A DNA stretch of 64,000 bases from contig JAJYAT010000002.1 of NCBI GenBank assembly GCA_021779375.1, positions 62,001-126,000 on the forward strand, given 5' to 3'. Of the stretch, positions 38,120 to 49,421 are shown in pieces. Both the position numbers and the translations under genes were made by a program. The notes under the pieces are model-generated. The model did no database searches. It had not been told where the DNA came from and was given only the letters and a program-made list of their open reading frames with translations. The stretch is from a bacterium (lineage in GTDB: Bacteria; Patescibacteriota; Gracilibacteria; JAHISY01). Positions within the stretch are counted from its first letter, which is position 1, and the number at the start of each line of letters is the position of its first letter.

Positions 38120-41100
38120 TTATTGAAGCGTAAGTGCTTCAGGATGCATTTTTTGATAGGTTTTACCGGCTGGAATAAGTTTACCGATGATGACGTTTTC
38201 TTTCAGACCGTGCAGAATATCAATCTTCTTCGTAGTCGAGGCTTCGACCAAGACGCGAATTGTTTCTTGAAAGGACGCCGCTGAGAGCCACGAATCCGTG
38301 TGGAGCGAGACACGCGTGAGTCCGAGCAAAAGATTTTCGGCAGAAGCCGGCTTCTTACCAGCTTCGACGAGCGCGGCATTTGTATTCTTCAGCTTGACTG
38401 CGTCGGTGACCTCGCCCGGAAGGAAAGTCGTGTCGCCCGAATCAATCACGCGCACCTTCGAGAACATTTGGCGGACAATCACCTCGACGTGTTTGTCGTT
38501 GATGGATTGACCCTGCGCGGTATAGATGGATTGAACTTCTTTAACGATGTAATTTTGGACGGTCTTGATATCAGTCAGCTCCATCATCTTGCGAAGATTG
38601 AGATGACCGATGGTGAGCGGCGCACCCGCACCGACGAGATCACCTGTCCGCACCGCGAGACCCACGCGCGGAGGAATTTCGTATTCACGCTCATTGCCCT
38701 TCGTGTGGGAAATGACAATTTCTTTGTCGGTGATTTTTTCAATTACGCCCGCATTCTGCGTCTTGATCGTGAGGCGATTGCCGATGCCGCGTGCGATGAT
38801 TTGTTTCGCTTTGACCTTTTCGCCAATCTTGATGTCCGGCGTGAATCCAGCGAGTAAATAGCGGTCGAAACTTTCACCACTCGCAGTAATCGTGACGAGC
38901 GTTTGATTGTCTTTTTTGTGAACTTTGACCTTGCCGGAGACTTCGGAAATAACCGCTTCGGCTTTAGGCGCGCGCGCTTCGAATAATTCTTCGACGCGAT
39001 TCAAACCCTGTGTGATATCTTCTTCACCGGCGACACCACCCATGTGGAAAGTACGCATGGTGAGCTGTGTGCCCGGTTCGCCGATGGATTGCGCCGCGAT
39101 GATTCCGACAGCTGTACCGACTTCGACCGTCGTGTCGCGACCGAGGTCACGACCGTAGCATCTTTGGCAGACGCCGTTTTCTGTCTGACAAGTGAGAATC
39201 GAACGAATCGCCACGTCATCAATCTTGAGCTCTTCGATCTTCTGCATCAGCGGACGATCGATCTCCGTCCCCGCATCGGCGAGCAATTCGCCTGTCTTCG
39301 GATGCGCGAGCGGTCCGGCAAGCGTGCGACCGAAAAGTGATTCGGCGAAATTCTCACCAATCTTTTCAATCTCAGCGCGACGCTGAATAACGAAATCTTT
39401 GGAGCCACAATCAGCTTCGCGACAGATAATGTCTTGGACTGCATCGACGAGACGGCGAGTGAGGTAACCAGCTTCCGCAGTTTTCAAAGCGGTGTCGGAT
39501 TTGCCTTTGCGTCCTCCGTGTGTCGCGATGAAGTATTCGAGAATCGTGAAGCCTTCTTTGAGTGAGGATTTCACCGGCAGTTCAATGGTTTTACCAGCCG
39601 GATTGGCGACCAAGCCTTTCATACCGGCGAGCTGCGTCACCTGTCCCCAGTTACCACGCGCACCGGAATCAATCATCGCGAAGATGTCGTTATCCTCAGG
39701 CGTCGCCTTTTGAATTTCTTTGGAAATTTTCTGCTTCGTCTCCGCCCAGACTTTGATCGTGTGATGGTAGCGTTCGTCGTCAGTGATGAAACCTTTCCAG
39801 TATTGGTTGTTGATTTCTTTCACGACTTCGTCTGATGCCTCGACCAAAGCATGCTTCGCTTCCGGCACGATGACATCGTGCATGGAAATCGAAAGTCCAG
39901 ATTTGGTTGCGAACTTGAAGCCGATGCGTTTGAGATCGTCAGAGAAGCGCACCGCCTTGTCTTGACCGGAAAATTGGACGGCATCGCCGATGACTTTTTT
40001 CAAAGCCTTTTTGTTCATCACAGTATTGCGGAAACCCAATTCTTTGGGAACGAAGGAATTGAAAATCAAGCGTCCAACCGTCGTCTCGTGGATCTCTTCG
40101 CCCGCCGCCAAACGACCTTTGACCTTGGCATGCAAATGGACGACACCCAGACGGTAAGCATTGACTGCCTCGGAAATATCGGTGAAAACCATGCCTTCAC
40201 CAGTCATCCCGTCACGCACGAGAGTCAAATAGTAGCAGCCGAGCACCATGTCCTGCGTAGGTGCCGTCGTCGGCTCGCCCGTCGAAGGCTTGAGCATGTT
40301 CTGCGTCGCAGCGATTAATTCGGAAGCCTCCTTCTGTCCGGCAGTGGAAAGCGGAAGATGGACTGCCATTTGGTCGCCATCGAAGTCGGCGTTGAAAGCC
40401 GGACAAACGAGCGGATGAATTTGAATCGCTTTGCCTTCGATCAATACCGGCTGAAAAGCCTGAATACCGAGGCGGTGCAAAGTCGGCGCACGATTGAGGA
40501 GCACTTTTTTGCCTTCAATCACTTCTTCAAGTGAATCCCAAACTTCACGGCGATTTTGTTCGATTAATTTTTCGGCGGACTTCACATTGTAAGCCAAATC
40601 CTTGCGAATGAGCGCACCGATGACAAATGGTTTGAAAAGTTTGAGCGCCATTTCTTTCGGCAGACCACACTCTGTCAAATGCAATTTCGGACCGACGACG
40701 ATGACCGAACGACCGGAATAGTCGGTGCGTTTGCCAAGTAAGTTTTGGCGGAAACGTCCTTGTTTGCCTTTGAGCATGTCTGAGAGCGAGCGCAATTTGC
40801 GTTTGTCGCCGACGGAGAAAACCGCCTTCGCACTGCGCGCGGAATTGTGCAGCATCGTGTCGACCGCTTCCTGGAGCATACGCTTTTCATTGCGTTGAAT
40901 GACTTCCGGCGCGCCAATCTCAATCAAGCGTTTGAGACGATTGTTGCGATTGATGACGCGGCGATACAGGTCGTTCAAATCGGAAGCCGCGAAACGGCCG
41001 CCGTCCAAGTGCACCATCGGACGCAAATCCGGTGGAATGACTGGCAAGACAGTGAGAATCATCCACTCGGGCTTGAGTCCCGCCTGCTTGAGCGATCCCG

Positions 41101-41986
41101 CGAGCTTCAGCCGTTTAATGGTTTTTTTGTACTTTTGACCCGTCGCCTTTTTGAGCTCGGCGGTACGCAGCTTGATGAATTCGTCGAGATCAATCTCGGC
41201 GATGATTTCACGAATCGCTTCCGCGCCGATACCAGCCGCGAAAACATGACCGAATTTCATCGAGAGATCGCGGTAATTTAATTCGGAAATGACTTTACCG
41301 ACCGCGAGATTCTGGAGCTGTTCTTTCGAGACATGGTACTGCTCGCTGATTTCTTCGACTGCGCTGACTGCCTCGTCTTCGAGCGCGGTGATTTCCTGCG
41401 CCGCAATTTCTTTGGCAGTCGCCGCGGATTTGTGGAGCAATTTCATTTCGTTCATTTTGTCTTTGAACTCTTCACGCGCGAGCTTCTGCTGATTCTTGAA
41501 TTCCTCTTCGAGATCGGCGAGCGCTTTTTCGCGTCCGGCTTCGTCGACAGATTTGACGATATACGCTGCGAAATAAACCACTTGCTCGAGCGTCTTGACT
41601 GGCAAGTCTAAAAGCAAACCGACACGACTCGGCGTCGAGCGCAGATACCAGATGTGCGTGACCGGGACAGCAAGCTTGATGTGACCCATGCGCTCACGGC
41701 GCACAACAGAACGCGTCACTTCGACGCCGCACTTTTCGCAAACGACGCCGCGGTAGCGCACGCGCTTGTATTTGCCGCAGTAGCACTCCCAGTTCTTCGA
41801 CGGACCAAAAATCTTTTCGCAGAAAAGTCCGTCACGCTCCGGTTTTTGCGTACGGTAATTGATGGTCTCCGGCTTCGTGACCTCGCCGTAACTCCACGAG
41901 TAAATTTGCTCGGGTGAGGCAATCGACACGGAAATCGCATCAAAAGCTTGGAGTTTGTCGCGGTCGAGGGTTGGATCGTTTGGCAT
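38120..41986 (-). CDS. rpoC: DNA-directed RNA polymerase beta' subunit
   Basis: [53 protein letters not shown]. Confidence 0.98.
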   Translation of the reverse strand: MPNDPTLDRDKLQAFDAISVSIASPEQIYSWSYGEVTKPETINYRTQKPERDGLFCEKIFGPSKNWECYCGKYKRVRYRGVVCEKCGVEVTRSVVRRERMGHIKLAVPVTHIWYLRSTPSRVGLLLDLPVKTLEQVVYFAAYIVKSVDEAGREKALADLEEEFKNQQKLAREEFKDKMNEMKLLHKSAATAKEIAAQEITALEDEAVSAVEEISEQYHVSKEQLQNLAVGKVISELNYRDLSMKFGHVFAAGIGAEAIREIIAEIDLDEFIKLRTAELKKATGQKYKKTIKRLKLAGSLKQAGLKPEWMILTVLPVIPPDLRPMVHLDGGRFAASDLNDLYRRVINRNNRLKRLIEIGAPEVIQRNEKRMLQEAVDTMLHNSARSAKAVFSVGDKRKLRSLSDMLKGKQGRFRQNLLGKRTDYSGRSVIVVGPKLHLTECGLPKEMALKLFKPFVIGALIRKDLAYNVKSAEKLIEQNRREVWDSLEEVIEGKKVLLNRAPTLHRLGIQAFQPVLIEGKAIQIHPLVCPAFNADFDGDQMAVHLPLSTAGQKEASELIAATQNMLKPSTGEPTTAPTQDMVLGCYYLTLVRDGMTGEGMVFTDISEAVNAYRLGVVHLHAKVKGRLAAGEEIHETTVGRLIFNSFVPKELGFRNTVMNKKALKKVIGDAVQFSGQDKAVRFSDDLKRIGFKFATKSGLSISMHDVIVPEAKHALVEASDEVVKEINNQYWKGFITDDERYHHTIKVWAETKQKISKEIQKATPEDNDIFAMIDSGARGNWGQVTQLAGMKGLVANPAGKTIELPVKSSLKEGFTILEYFIATHGGRKGKSDTALKTAEAGYLTRRLVDAVQDIICREADCGSKDFVIQRRAEIEKIGENFAESLFGRTLAGPLAHPKTGELLADAGTEIDRPLMQKIEELKIDDVAIRSILTCQTENGVCQRCYGRDLGRDTTVEVGTAVGIIAAQSIGEPGTQLTMRTFHMGGVAGEEDITQGLNRVEELFEARAPKAEAVISEVSGKVKVHKKDNQTLVTITASGESFDRYLLAGFTPDIKIGEKVKAKQIIARGIGNRLTIKTQNAGVIEKITDKEIVISHTKGNEREYEIPPRVGLAVRTGDLVGAGAPLTIGHLNLRKMMELTDIKTVQNYIVKEVQSIYTAQGQSINDKHVEVIVRQMFSKVRVIDSGDTTFLPGEVTDAVKLKNTNAALVEAGKKPASAENLLLGLTRVSLHTDSWLSAASFQETIRVLVEASTTKKIDILHGLKENVIIGKLIPAGKTYQKMHPEALTLQ

Positions 41987-42020
41987 GTAGACAGTTATTA
42001 TTAGTTGATAATTTTAGTAG

Positions 42021-42040
42021 GCGCGAATTGCAATTCGCGC
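42021..42040. repeat. 20-bp perfect palindrome GCGCGAATTGCAATTCGCGC
   Basis: Between rpoB and rpoC. Confidence 0.95.
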
Positions 42041-42049
42041 TTTCGCTTG

Positions 42050-45000
42050 TTAAGAATTGCCTTCTTCGAGTTCATCTAAGTCGTCTTTCATTTCTTTGAT
42101 GGAGCTTTCGCCGACCGCGTCGAGCGAGGCCTCCTCGTCCAGCTCCTCATCAGAGAAATCTTCGAGCTCGGAAATTTGCTCGTCTTCTGGAATGAAGACG
42201 CCAGCGTCAGCCTCACCTTTGGTGACTGTGACTGAGAGCCCTTCGTCTTCATCGACCGTCAGCATTTCGTCTTCTTCCAATTCATTGACCGGGTTGAGAT
42301 CGAGCAGCTCGACATTGAGACAGAGCGCTTGCAGCTCTTTCACGAGAACATTGAATGATTCTGGCGTACGCGGGCGACGGATTTCTTCGCCTTTGACAAT
42401 CGCTTCGTAAGCTTTGGAACGACCGTAAACATCATCGGACTTGATTGTAAGAATTTCTTGGAGAACGTGCGCTGCGCCGTAGGCTTCGAGTGCCCAGACT
42501 TCCATTTCTCCGAAGCGTTGTCCGCCGTGTTGCGCTTTGCCGCCGAGCGGTTGCTGCGTGACGAGCGAGTATGGACCGACCGAGCGGGCGTGAATCTTGT
42601 CTTCCGCAAGGTGATTTAGCTTGAGCATGTAAGTGATACCGACTGTGGTTTTGCGGTTGAATGGTTCGCCCGTTTGACCGTCGAAAAGCTGAACTTTGCC
42701 GTCTTCCGGCAGTCCGGCCTCTTTCATGAGTTCGGTAATTTTTTCAGTTGAAATACCGTCGAGTACCGGCGTCGCGAATTTGCAGCCGAGCTTTTGTCCC
42801 GCCCAGCCGAGATGCGTCTCGAGAATTTGACCGATATTCATACGAGATGTGACACCGAGCGGATTCAAGATAATGTCGACGGGCGTACCATCCGGCAGGA
42901 ACGGCATGTTCTCTTCCGGCACGACGATCGAGACGACACCTTTGTTGCCATGGCGACCAGCCATCTTGTCACCGACTTGGAGTTGGCGGCGTTGTGCGAC
43001 GTGCACGTGAATTTGGCGGACGACACCGATGGGAAGCTCTACACCGTCATCACGTGTGAAAATTTTGACGTCGATGACTTTGCCACCTGTGCCACCCGGC
43101 ATGCGCAGCGAAGTATCTTTCATGTCACGCGCTTTTTCACCGAAGATGGCGCGGAGCAAACGCTCTTCTGCCGTCAGTTCGGTCTCACCTTTCGGCGTGA
43201 TTTTGCCGACCAAGATGTCGCCCTCGGAAACATAGGAGCCGACCTGGATGATTCCGTCCGCGTCGAGATTTTTTAAACGCTCTTCGGCGACATTCGGAAT
43301 GTCGCGCGTCACTTCCTCCATACCGAGCTTAGTTTCGCGAACACCGAGGACGTAATCCTCGATGTGCACGGAATCGTAGCGATTCGTGCGCGCGATGCGC
43401 TCAGAAATGATGACCGCGTCTTCGAAGTTGTAGCCACCCCAGGACATGTACGCGACGAGCAAATTTTGACCGAGAGAAAGCTCGCCCTCATGGACAGCCG
43501 CACCTTCGGCGATGATGTCGCCGCGTTTTAATTTTTGGCCAAGGTTGACGACCGGACGCTGCGTGATGCAAGTACCCTGATTCGAACGTTGGTAATTCGC
43601 GATTTTGTAAGTCTGCTTTTTGCCGCTGCGGTAGACGACTGTCGCCTGCGAAGCGTCGATACTCGTCACTTCACCATCGTCCTCCGCAATCACGATCTGG
43701 TCGGAATTTTGCGCGACGATTGCCTCAGCACCAGTGCCGACGAGCGGCGACTGCGGCTTGAGCAAGTTGACGGCTTGGCGTTGCATGTTCGAGCCCATCG
43801 AGGCGCGCGTGTTGTCGTCGTGTTCGAGGAATGGAATGAGCGCAGTCGTGACAGAGAAAATTTGCTGCGGCACGATATCGATATGCGTGAGATCGTTGAC
43901 ATGCGCGAGTAATGGATCGCCGCCTTCACGCGAGGAAATACGCGTCTTGAGGAAGTTGTTGTTTTCATCCAATTCCGAGTTGGCTTGCGCGACTTTGAGT
44001 TTTTCTTCTTCGTCTGCGTCGTAGTATTCGAAGTCCGTCGTGATATACGCTCGGGTCGGCGCGCGCTCGGATTTTTCTTTCTTGGCGATTTCAATTAATT
44101 TCTTCGCCGCTTCTTTCGTGATTGGCTCGCCTTCTTTCGCGAGAATTTTGTTGCCGTCTTTGATGTCAGCTTTCGCACGGCGCAAGACTAATTCTTCGAC
44201 TTTGAGTGGCGCGTCTTGGGCAATCTTGTAATAAGGAGTTTCGATAAAGCCGAATTCATTGATGCGCGCGTAGGCGGCGAGATGGACGACCAAGCCAATG
44301 TTCGGACCTTCTGGTGTGGCGACCGGACAGATGCGACCGTAGTGCGAAGTGTGCACGTCGCGCACATCGAAGCCGGCACGTTCGCGGCTAAGTCCACCCG
44401 GACCCATCGCGGAGAGACGGCGTTTGTGTTCGAGCTCAGCGAGCGGATTCGTCTGATCCATGAATTGCGAGAGCTGCGAACTCGCGAAAAATTCGCGCAA
44501 CGAAGCTGTAATCGGACGCGCGTTAATTAATTGCTGTGGCGCTGCCGTCTCGAGATCCATGACTGTCATACGATCTCGCACGATGCGATCGACACGCAGC
44601 AAACCGACGCGGAATTTATTTTGGACCAATTCTCCGACCGCACGAATGCGGCGATTGGAGAGATGGTCGATGTCGTCCGACGCGCCGATGCCGTTATTGA
44701 GATTGATGAGGTGCTTGATGATGAGAATCAAATCGTCAACCTGAAAAATGCGGTGTTTTTTGTCCGCCGGCGTTTTGAGCTCGAAACGTTTATTCAGCTT
44801 ATAACGTCCGACCGGACCCATGTCGTAGCGGCGGTAATCGAAGAAAAGCTGGTCAATCAAAGCCTTCGCATTGCTCGGCGTCGCGAGATCGCCCGGACGA
44901 ATTTTTTGGTAAATGAGCTGCGCCGCTTCATCGACTGACTCGGCCGGATCTTTTTCGAGTGTCGTCGCGATGAAAGGCAAACGCCCCTCAGCCGTGTCGA

Positions 45001-45766
45001 CATCGGCGAATTCTTTGAGAATCTTCGCATCGTCCCAGCCGGTGAAAGCGCGAATCAAAGCCGTGACTGGAATCTTGCGCTTGCGATCAATTTTGACGGA
45101 AATGATTCCACGTTTGTCCGTCTCGAGCTCGAGCCACGCGCCACGTTTCGGAATAATTTTGGCAGCGTGAAAATATGGGACGAGCGGATTCGGCGAGAAA
45201 AACACACCTGGCGAACGCACGAGCTGTGAGACGACGACACGTTCGATACCATTGACGATGAAAGTCGCCTTGTCAGTCATGAGCGGAATACCGCCGAAGA
45301 AAACTTCTTGCTCTTTGATTTCACCCGTCACTTTATTGACGAGGCGAACTTGAATTTTGAGCGTACCTTCATAAGTGCCGCTTTTTTCCTTCGCTTCGGT
45401 CGGACTGAGCTTCGGTGCCTCGATGGAATGCTTGAGAATATGTAGTTCCAATTTTTTTCCGGAGGAATCTTGAATCGGCGAAATTTCGTCAAACAGCTCA
45501 TGCAGGCCTTCTTCGAGAAACCAGTTGTAGCTCTTGAGATGTGTCTCGACGAGATTCGGCAAAGGCACGTGAACTTTTTTCTTGTCGAGGAAGCGACGCG
45601 GATTTTTCGGACGCGCAGTCTGCGCATTCGGCAAAACCGCCGGAATGCGATAAGGCTTCGCTTTCACAGTCGATTCAAGCACCAGCTTTTTGCGTCCCGC
45701 GGAAGTCGCTTTGGCGCGAGCTGGCGTTTTCGCTTCTTTTTTAGAAGCTTTTTTTGGGGTAGCCAT
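42050..45766 (-). CDS. rpoB: DNA-directed RNA polymerase beta subunit
   Basis: Likely start 45766 (MATPKKASKKEAK); SQFMDQTNPLAELEHKRRLSAMGPGGLSRERAGFDVRDVHTSHYGRICPVATPEGPNIGL. Confidence 0.98.
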   Translation of the reverse strand: MATPKKASKKEAKTPARAKATSAGRKKLVLESTVKAKPYRIPAVLPNAQTARPKNPRRFLDKKKVHVPLPNLVETHLKSYNWFLEEGLHELFDEISPIQDSSGKKLELHILKHSIEAPKLSPTEAKEKSGTYEGTLKIQVRLVNKVTGEIKEQEVFFGGIPLMTDKATFIVNGIERVVVSQLVRSPGVFFSPNPLVPYFHAAKIIPKRGAWLELETDKRGIISVKIDRKRKIPVTALIRAFTGWDDAKILKEFADVDTAEGRLPFIATTLEKDPAESVDEAAQLIYQKIRPGDLATPSNAKALIDQLFFDYRRYDMGPVGRYKLNKRFELKTPADKKHRIFQVDDLILIIKHLINLNNGIGASDDIDHLSNRRIRAVGELVQNKFRVGLLRVDRIVRDRMTVMDLETAAPQQLINARPITASLREFFASSQLSQFMDQTNPLAELEHKRRLSAMGPGGLSRERAGFDVRDVHTSHYGRICPVATPEGPNIGLVVHLAAYARINEFGFIETPYYKIAQDAPLKVEELVLRRAKADIKDGNKILAKEGEPITKEAAKKLIEIAKKEKSERAPTRAYITTDFEYYDADEEEKLKVAQANSELDENNNFLKTRISSREGGDPLLAHVNDLTHIDIVPQQIFSVTTALIPFLEHDDNTRASMGSNMQRQAVNLLKPQSPLVGTGAEAIVAQNSDQIVIAEDDGEVTSIDASQATVVYRSGKKQTYKIANYQRSNQGTCITQRPVVNLGQKLKRGDIIAEGAAVHEGELSLGQNLLVAYMSWGGYNFEDAVIISERIARTNRYDSVHIEDYVLGVRETKLGMEEVTRDIPNVAEERLKNLDADGIIQVGSYVSEGDILVGKITPKGETELTAEERLLRAIFGEKARDMKDTSLRMPGGTGGKVIDVKIFTRDDGVELPIGVVRQIHVHVAQRRQLQVGDKMAGRHGNKGVVSIVVPEENMPFLPDGTPVDIILNPLGVTSRMNIGQILETHLGWAGQKLGCKFATPVLDGISTEKITELMKEAGLPEDGKVQLFDGQTGEPFNRKTTVGITYMLKLNHLAEDKIHARSVGPYSLVTQQPLGGKAQHGGQRFGEMEVWALEAYGAAHVLQEILTIKSDDVYGRSKAYEAIVKGEEIRRPRTPESFNVLVKELQALCLNVELLDLNPVNELEEDEMLTVDEDEGLSVTVTKGEADAGVFIPEDEQISELEDFSDEELDEEASLDAVGESSIKEMKDDLDELEEGNS

Positions 45767-45919
45767 AAATAAAATGAGGTGAGGAAAATTAGCAATTCTC
45801 ACTCACGACTCACTCACAACCTAAAAATCAGCCGGAAAATTATAGGGAAAGCTTTTCGGTTTGTAAAATCATTCTAAAAATCGCCTTGACAAATAAAAAA
45901 TGATGTTTCTTAACAAGAA

Positions 45920-46342
45920 TTAAATTAAGTTGGTGTTAACCGAAATTCCAAGATCAGCTAAATATGCTTGCGTATTGTATTTGTTCGCGAATACTCGCTC
46001 GTTAGCCTGCAGCCCACTAATTGCTTTTTGAATTGCATCGGTAATCGGCTCGACTGTTTCAGCAACATCAATCGCCTGCCCCAGCTCGACACCTAATTTC
46101 GCCAGCGCACTTTCAGCGTTTTTTTCGGGCGAACCAAGAAGTGCTCGCGACTCTTCAATTTCTCTTTGAATTGCCGAATTCAATTCATTCGTTTTACTGG
46201 CAATTTGCGCAATTTCTGGATCTGTCCAAAATTGCTTGCCATTCGTATCGAGAACAGCTTTCATTTCCTCGGCGTTTAAACCAATCTCCGCCTTCTGTAT
46301 TTTTACGAATCTGGAGCCGAGATTTTCTGCGTTGTCTGGCAT
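45920..46342 (-). CDS. hypothetical protein (140 aa)
   Basis: Charged helical ORF. Confidence 0.5.
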   Translation of the reverse strand: MPDNAENLGSRFVKIQKAEIGLNAEEMKAVLDTNGKQFWTDPEIAQIASKTNELNSAIQREIEESRALLGSPEKNAESALAKLGVELGQAIDVAETVEPITDAIQKAISGLQANERVFANKYNTQAYLADLGISVNTNLI

Positions 46343-46352
46343 TTTGTTTTTG

Positions 46353-46646
46353 TTAAATATTTTTTAACGCCGCGATGAGATTTTCTTCCGCCGCGTTTTT
46401 ATTGAGCCTTTCCTGTTCAAGCTTAATTTTGTTTTTAATCGAGCGAATTTTTTGCAAAATTGCTTTTTTACCAGCTTCGATTTCGAGCGCTTTTCTGCCG
46501 ATCATTTCGAGCGCGACTTGCTGACTCTCTTCGGGTGCTGCGTTTAATTTTTGGCAAAACTGTGCGCTCAAATCTGCCGGCACGCCTAGAGCGCGCGTCA
46601 GCAAAGCTTCAGTTTTTTGAACTGGTTCTGCGAAAGTTTGATTCAT
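46353..46646 (-). CDS. hypothetical protein (97 aa)
   Basis: ORF 11 nt upstream of 45920-46342, probable operon. Confidence 0.5.
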   Translation of the reverse strand: MNQTFAEPVQKTEALLTRALGVPADLSAQFCQKLNAAPEESQQVALEMIGRKALEIEAGKKAILQKIRSIKNKIKLEQERLNKNAAEENLIAALKNI

Positions 46647-46717
46647 GTTTGGTTTTTATTTTTTTTATTTTAACAGAAAAGAGCTTTAAATTCAAGGGCG
46701 CAGAAGTCGTAAATCAA

Positions 46718-47920
46718 TCAGGCGAACCGCAAAAGCTGTGGAGCGAAAATCAACAAGCTGCCAAGAATCAGCATCAAAATGCCACCAATGATATTCGAGA
46801 TTTTGGAATATTTGTGTGTGACACCCAGCTTCTCGATACCCGCGAGCGCGATAGCGAAGACGATGAGATCGTCGACCATGTAAAAGAAAATGTAAATCGC
46901 GAGCAAAAATTGGCGGTGCAAAAAAGATAGCGGATTGATTTGAAGAATTTTGGTGAAAGCTTGCGGAATGCCAATCGAGCAAGCGAACTCGATGATATTC
47001 ACGCTGAAAGCCAGCGCGAGTACGCCCGCCGCGACCGCCCAAGTCATCGGATTCGCGGCTAAGGCGCGAATTTGTCCAGAGAGTTTCGCGCGTTTTTCTG
47101 GACTCGTAACCTTGCAAGTTCCATCACTCGTGAAACCTTCCCAGAGGAAGAAAATCGCTCCACCAATCGAAAGTATGCCGATCAGCGGTGTGACGTAGCG
47201 ATCGAGCCCGACGAAATCCCAGGTCGTGAACCAGACATTCAAAATCGCGTAATACATCACCGCCTCAGCGAAGATGAAAAGTCCGGCGACTTGAAACATT
47301 TTGCGGCGATCGCCGATTTGCAAAAGCACAATCAGGAAAGTGACCAGCACCCACATCGCGCAGGGATTGAAGCCATCGACGAAACCGAGCACGACCGCCA
47401 TCGTCGGCAAAGAATATTTCGTGACATCGACCGTGCCGACGAAAGGCACATCGACGATTAATTTTTCTGCTGGTGCCGCACAGACTTCACCGGTGTCCTG
47501 GCAAATTCCCTCTCCGACTTTTTCGACTTTGCTGCTGCCGCCCGCCGCGATAAATTGCTCGAAATCAAGCGTTTCTTTGCCTGCAGCCGCATCGAGAATT
47601 TCGGAAATCCGAGCACCAGTTGTTTCATTTGAACCGAAACCCTGAATGATGGTGTTGCCGACGAGCGTGATTGGTGTGGCTTTCGGAAGTTTTTCGAGCG
47701 CGGTCAACGCATCGAACTGCGTGCGCTGCTCAGCCTCACCGATGTCATGGTAAAAAACTTCGAAGTCATTGCGCGTCGTCGCGAGCTCGGTGAGAAATTT
47801 TTCTTCGTCGGCGCAGTGACCGCAACCCTCGCGCACGAAAACATTGACCGGCGTCGCAGCGAATGCGAGTGGCGCGAGAATTAAAAAGGAAAGAAAAAAG
47901 AAAGTGATTTTTCGCAGCAT
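46718..47920 (-). CDS. thioredoxin/glutaredoxin-fold domain (CGHC) fused to CcdA/DsbD-like TM domain
   Basis: Signal peptide, NVFVREGCGHCADEEKFL, then multiple TM helices with GFVDGFNPCAMWVLVTFL. Confidence 0.8.
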   Translation of the reverse strand: MLRKITFFFLSFLILAPLAFAATPVNVFVREGCGHCADEEKFLTELATTRNDFEVFYHDIGEAEQRTQFDALTALEKLPKATPITLVGNTIIQGFGSNETTGARISEILDAAAGKETLDFEQFIAAGGSSKVEKVGEGICQDTGEVCAAPAEKLIVDVPFVGTVDVTKYSLPTMAVVLGFVDGFNPCAMWVLVTFLIVLLQIGDRRKMFQVAGLFIFAEAVMYYAILNVWFTTWDFVGLDRYVTPLIGILSIGGAIFFLWEGFTSDGTCKVTSPEKRAKLSGQIRALAANPMTWAVAAGVLALAFSVNIIEFACSIGIPQAFTKILQINPLSFLHRQFLLAIYIFFYMVDDLIVFAIALAGIEKLGVTHKYSKISNIIGGILMLILGSLLIFAPQLLRFA

Positions 47921-47949
47921 ATTTGGGAGAATTCAGGTGAAATTTTAGC

Positions 47950-49401
47950 ATGAAAATTTTACAACTACCTTCTGCTGTCCTCGATCGCAATTCGGAATTC
48001 CGCGGTGTGCCGACACGGAAATTAATGGAAAATGCTGGAAAACAAGCCACTCGCGTAATCCTGCGCAAATTTGGAAAGCCAGCCAAAGTCCAGATTTTTT
48101 GCGGCAGTGGCGGCAATGGCGGCGACGGTTTCGTCGTCGGACTTGAGTTGCTACGAAAAAAAATCCCAGTTGAAATAATTTTGGCGGGCGCAGTGAAAAA
48201 TAAAGACGCGCAATTTTATTTAAAAAAATTACCGAAAAAGCTCATCATCAAATATTCGAGCGCGACCAAAATCGACGGCTCACTTTTGGTCGACGCGCTT
48301 CTAGGGGTCGGACAGCGAGGCAAATTACGCGCACCGATTACCAACCTCGTCGCGAAATTAAATTTAACCCCCCACTTCAGTGGGGGGACACTGCCAAAAG
48401 TCGTGAGTCTCGACGTCCCGACTGGCAAGCTCAAGCCCGACCTCATCATCGCCTTTCACACCTCGAAGCAATCCATTTTAAATTCCCCCTTTCGCAAAGG
48501 GGGAAAGCGCGGCACTAATTTGGAAAAAACCGCGACACACAAAAAGCCAGGGGATTTTTATCGCGAAGTCGTCGTCCCAATCGGCATTCCGAAATCAGCG
48601 GAACAATTTTTCGGACCAGGCGATGTGGAATTTTATTTTCCAAGACGCGGAGAAAATTCTCACAAAGGTGAAAATGGTCGCGTCGTCATCGTCGGCGGCA
48701 GTGCGAATTATCTCGGCGCGCCGCTTTTCGCCGGACTCGGCGCACTCGCAGCCGGCGTCGATCTCGTCGACGTTTTCGTGCCAGGAGTAAATTTTGCCGC
48801 TGCGAGAAAATTCTCGCCCAATTTTTTAATTCATAAATTTAAGGGCAATGCTGAATTTCTGACAATCGAAGCCGCACGCGAAATTCTAGCTTTCGCGCGC
48901 GAAAAAAATGCGGCAGTCGTCCTCGGACCCGGACTTGGACGGAATCCGGAAACTGAGAAAGCCGTCAGCTTCTTCGCGAAAAACTGTCGCCAACCGCTCG
49001 TGCTCGACGCCGATGCACTGCTGCCAAATTTACCGAAATTCATTTCGACGCAAGTCGTCCTCACTCCCCACGCGGCAGAATTTCAGAGAATACCAAAAAA
49101 GCTGAACGCTGTGATTTTGAAAAAAGGCCGCGTCGATGCAATTATTTCAGGCGAACGCAAAAGGTGGAACGACACCGGCAACCCGATCCTGACTGTCGGC
49201 GGATCGGGCGACACCCTCGCCGGACTCGTCGGCGGTTTGCTCGCACGCCAAGTCGCAGCTTTCGAAGCGGCTGGCATCGCCGCCTTTTTACTCGGTCTCG
49301 CCGGTGAAAGAATTGCGTTAAAATCAGAAAGCACGACACCGCAAGCGCTCGCGAAAAAAATTCCCCAGATTATTCGAGAGATTCTCGACGGAAAGATTTG
49401 A
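47950..49401 (+). CDS. nnr: bifunctional NAD(P)H-hydrate epimerase / ADP-dependent dehydratase
   Basis: CGSGGNGGDGFVVGLELL; SLDVPTGK; GRVVIVGGSANYLGAPLFAGLGAL; GSGDTLAGLVGGLLA. Confidence 0.92.
   Translation: MKILQLPSAVLDRNSEFRGVPTRKLMENAGKQATRVILRKFGKPAKVQIFCGSGGNGGDGFVVGLELLRKKIPVEIILAGAVKNKDAQFYLKKLPKKLIIKYSSATKIDGSLLVDALLGVGQRGKLRAPITNLVAKLNLTPHFSGGTLPKVVSLDVPTGKLKPDLIIAFHTSKQSILNSPFRKGGKRGTNLEKTATHKKPGDFYREVVVPIGIPKSAEQFFGPGDVEFYFPRRGENSHKGENGRVVIVGGSANYLGAPLFAGLGALAAGVDLVDVFVPGVNFAAARKFSPNFLIHKFKGNAEFLTIEAAREILAFAREKNAAVVLGPGLGRNPETEKAVSFFAKNCRQPLVLDADALLPNLPKFISTQVVLTPHAAEFQRIPKKLNAVILKKGRVDAIISGERKRWNDTGNPILTVGGSGDTLAGLVGGLLARQVAAFEAAGIAAFLLGLAGERIALKSESTTPQALAKKIPQIIREILDGKI
48368..48387. 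repeat. palindromic insertion CCCCCCACTtcAGTGGGGGG inside nnr
   Basis: Inverted repeat in the codons for LTPHFSGGT. Confidence 0.85.
48483..48505. repeat. palindromic insertion TTCCCCCTTTcgcAAAGGGGGAA inside nnr
   Basis: Inverted repeat in the codons for NSPFRKGGK. Confidence 0.85.
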
Positions 49402-49421
49402 AAAATTTAAACTCGAAAATT

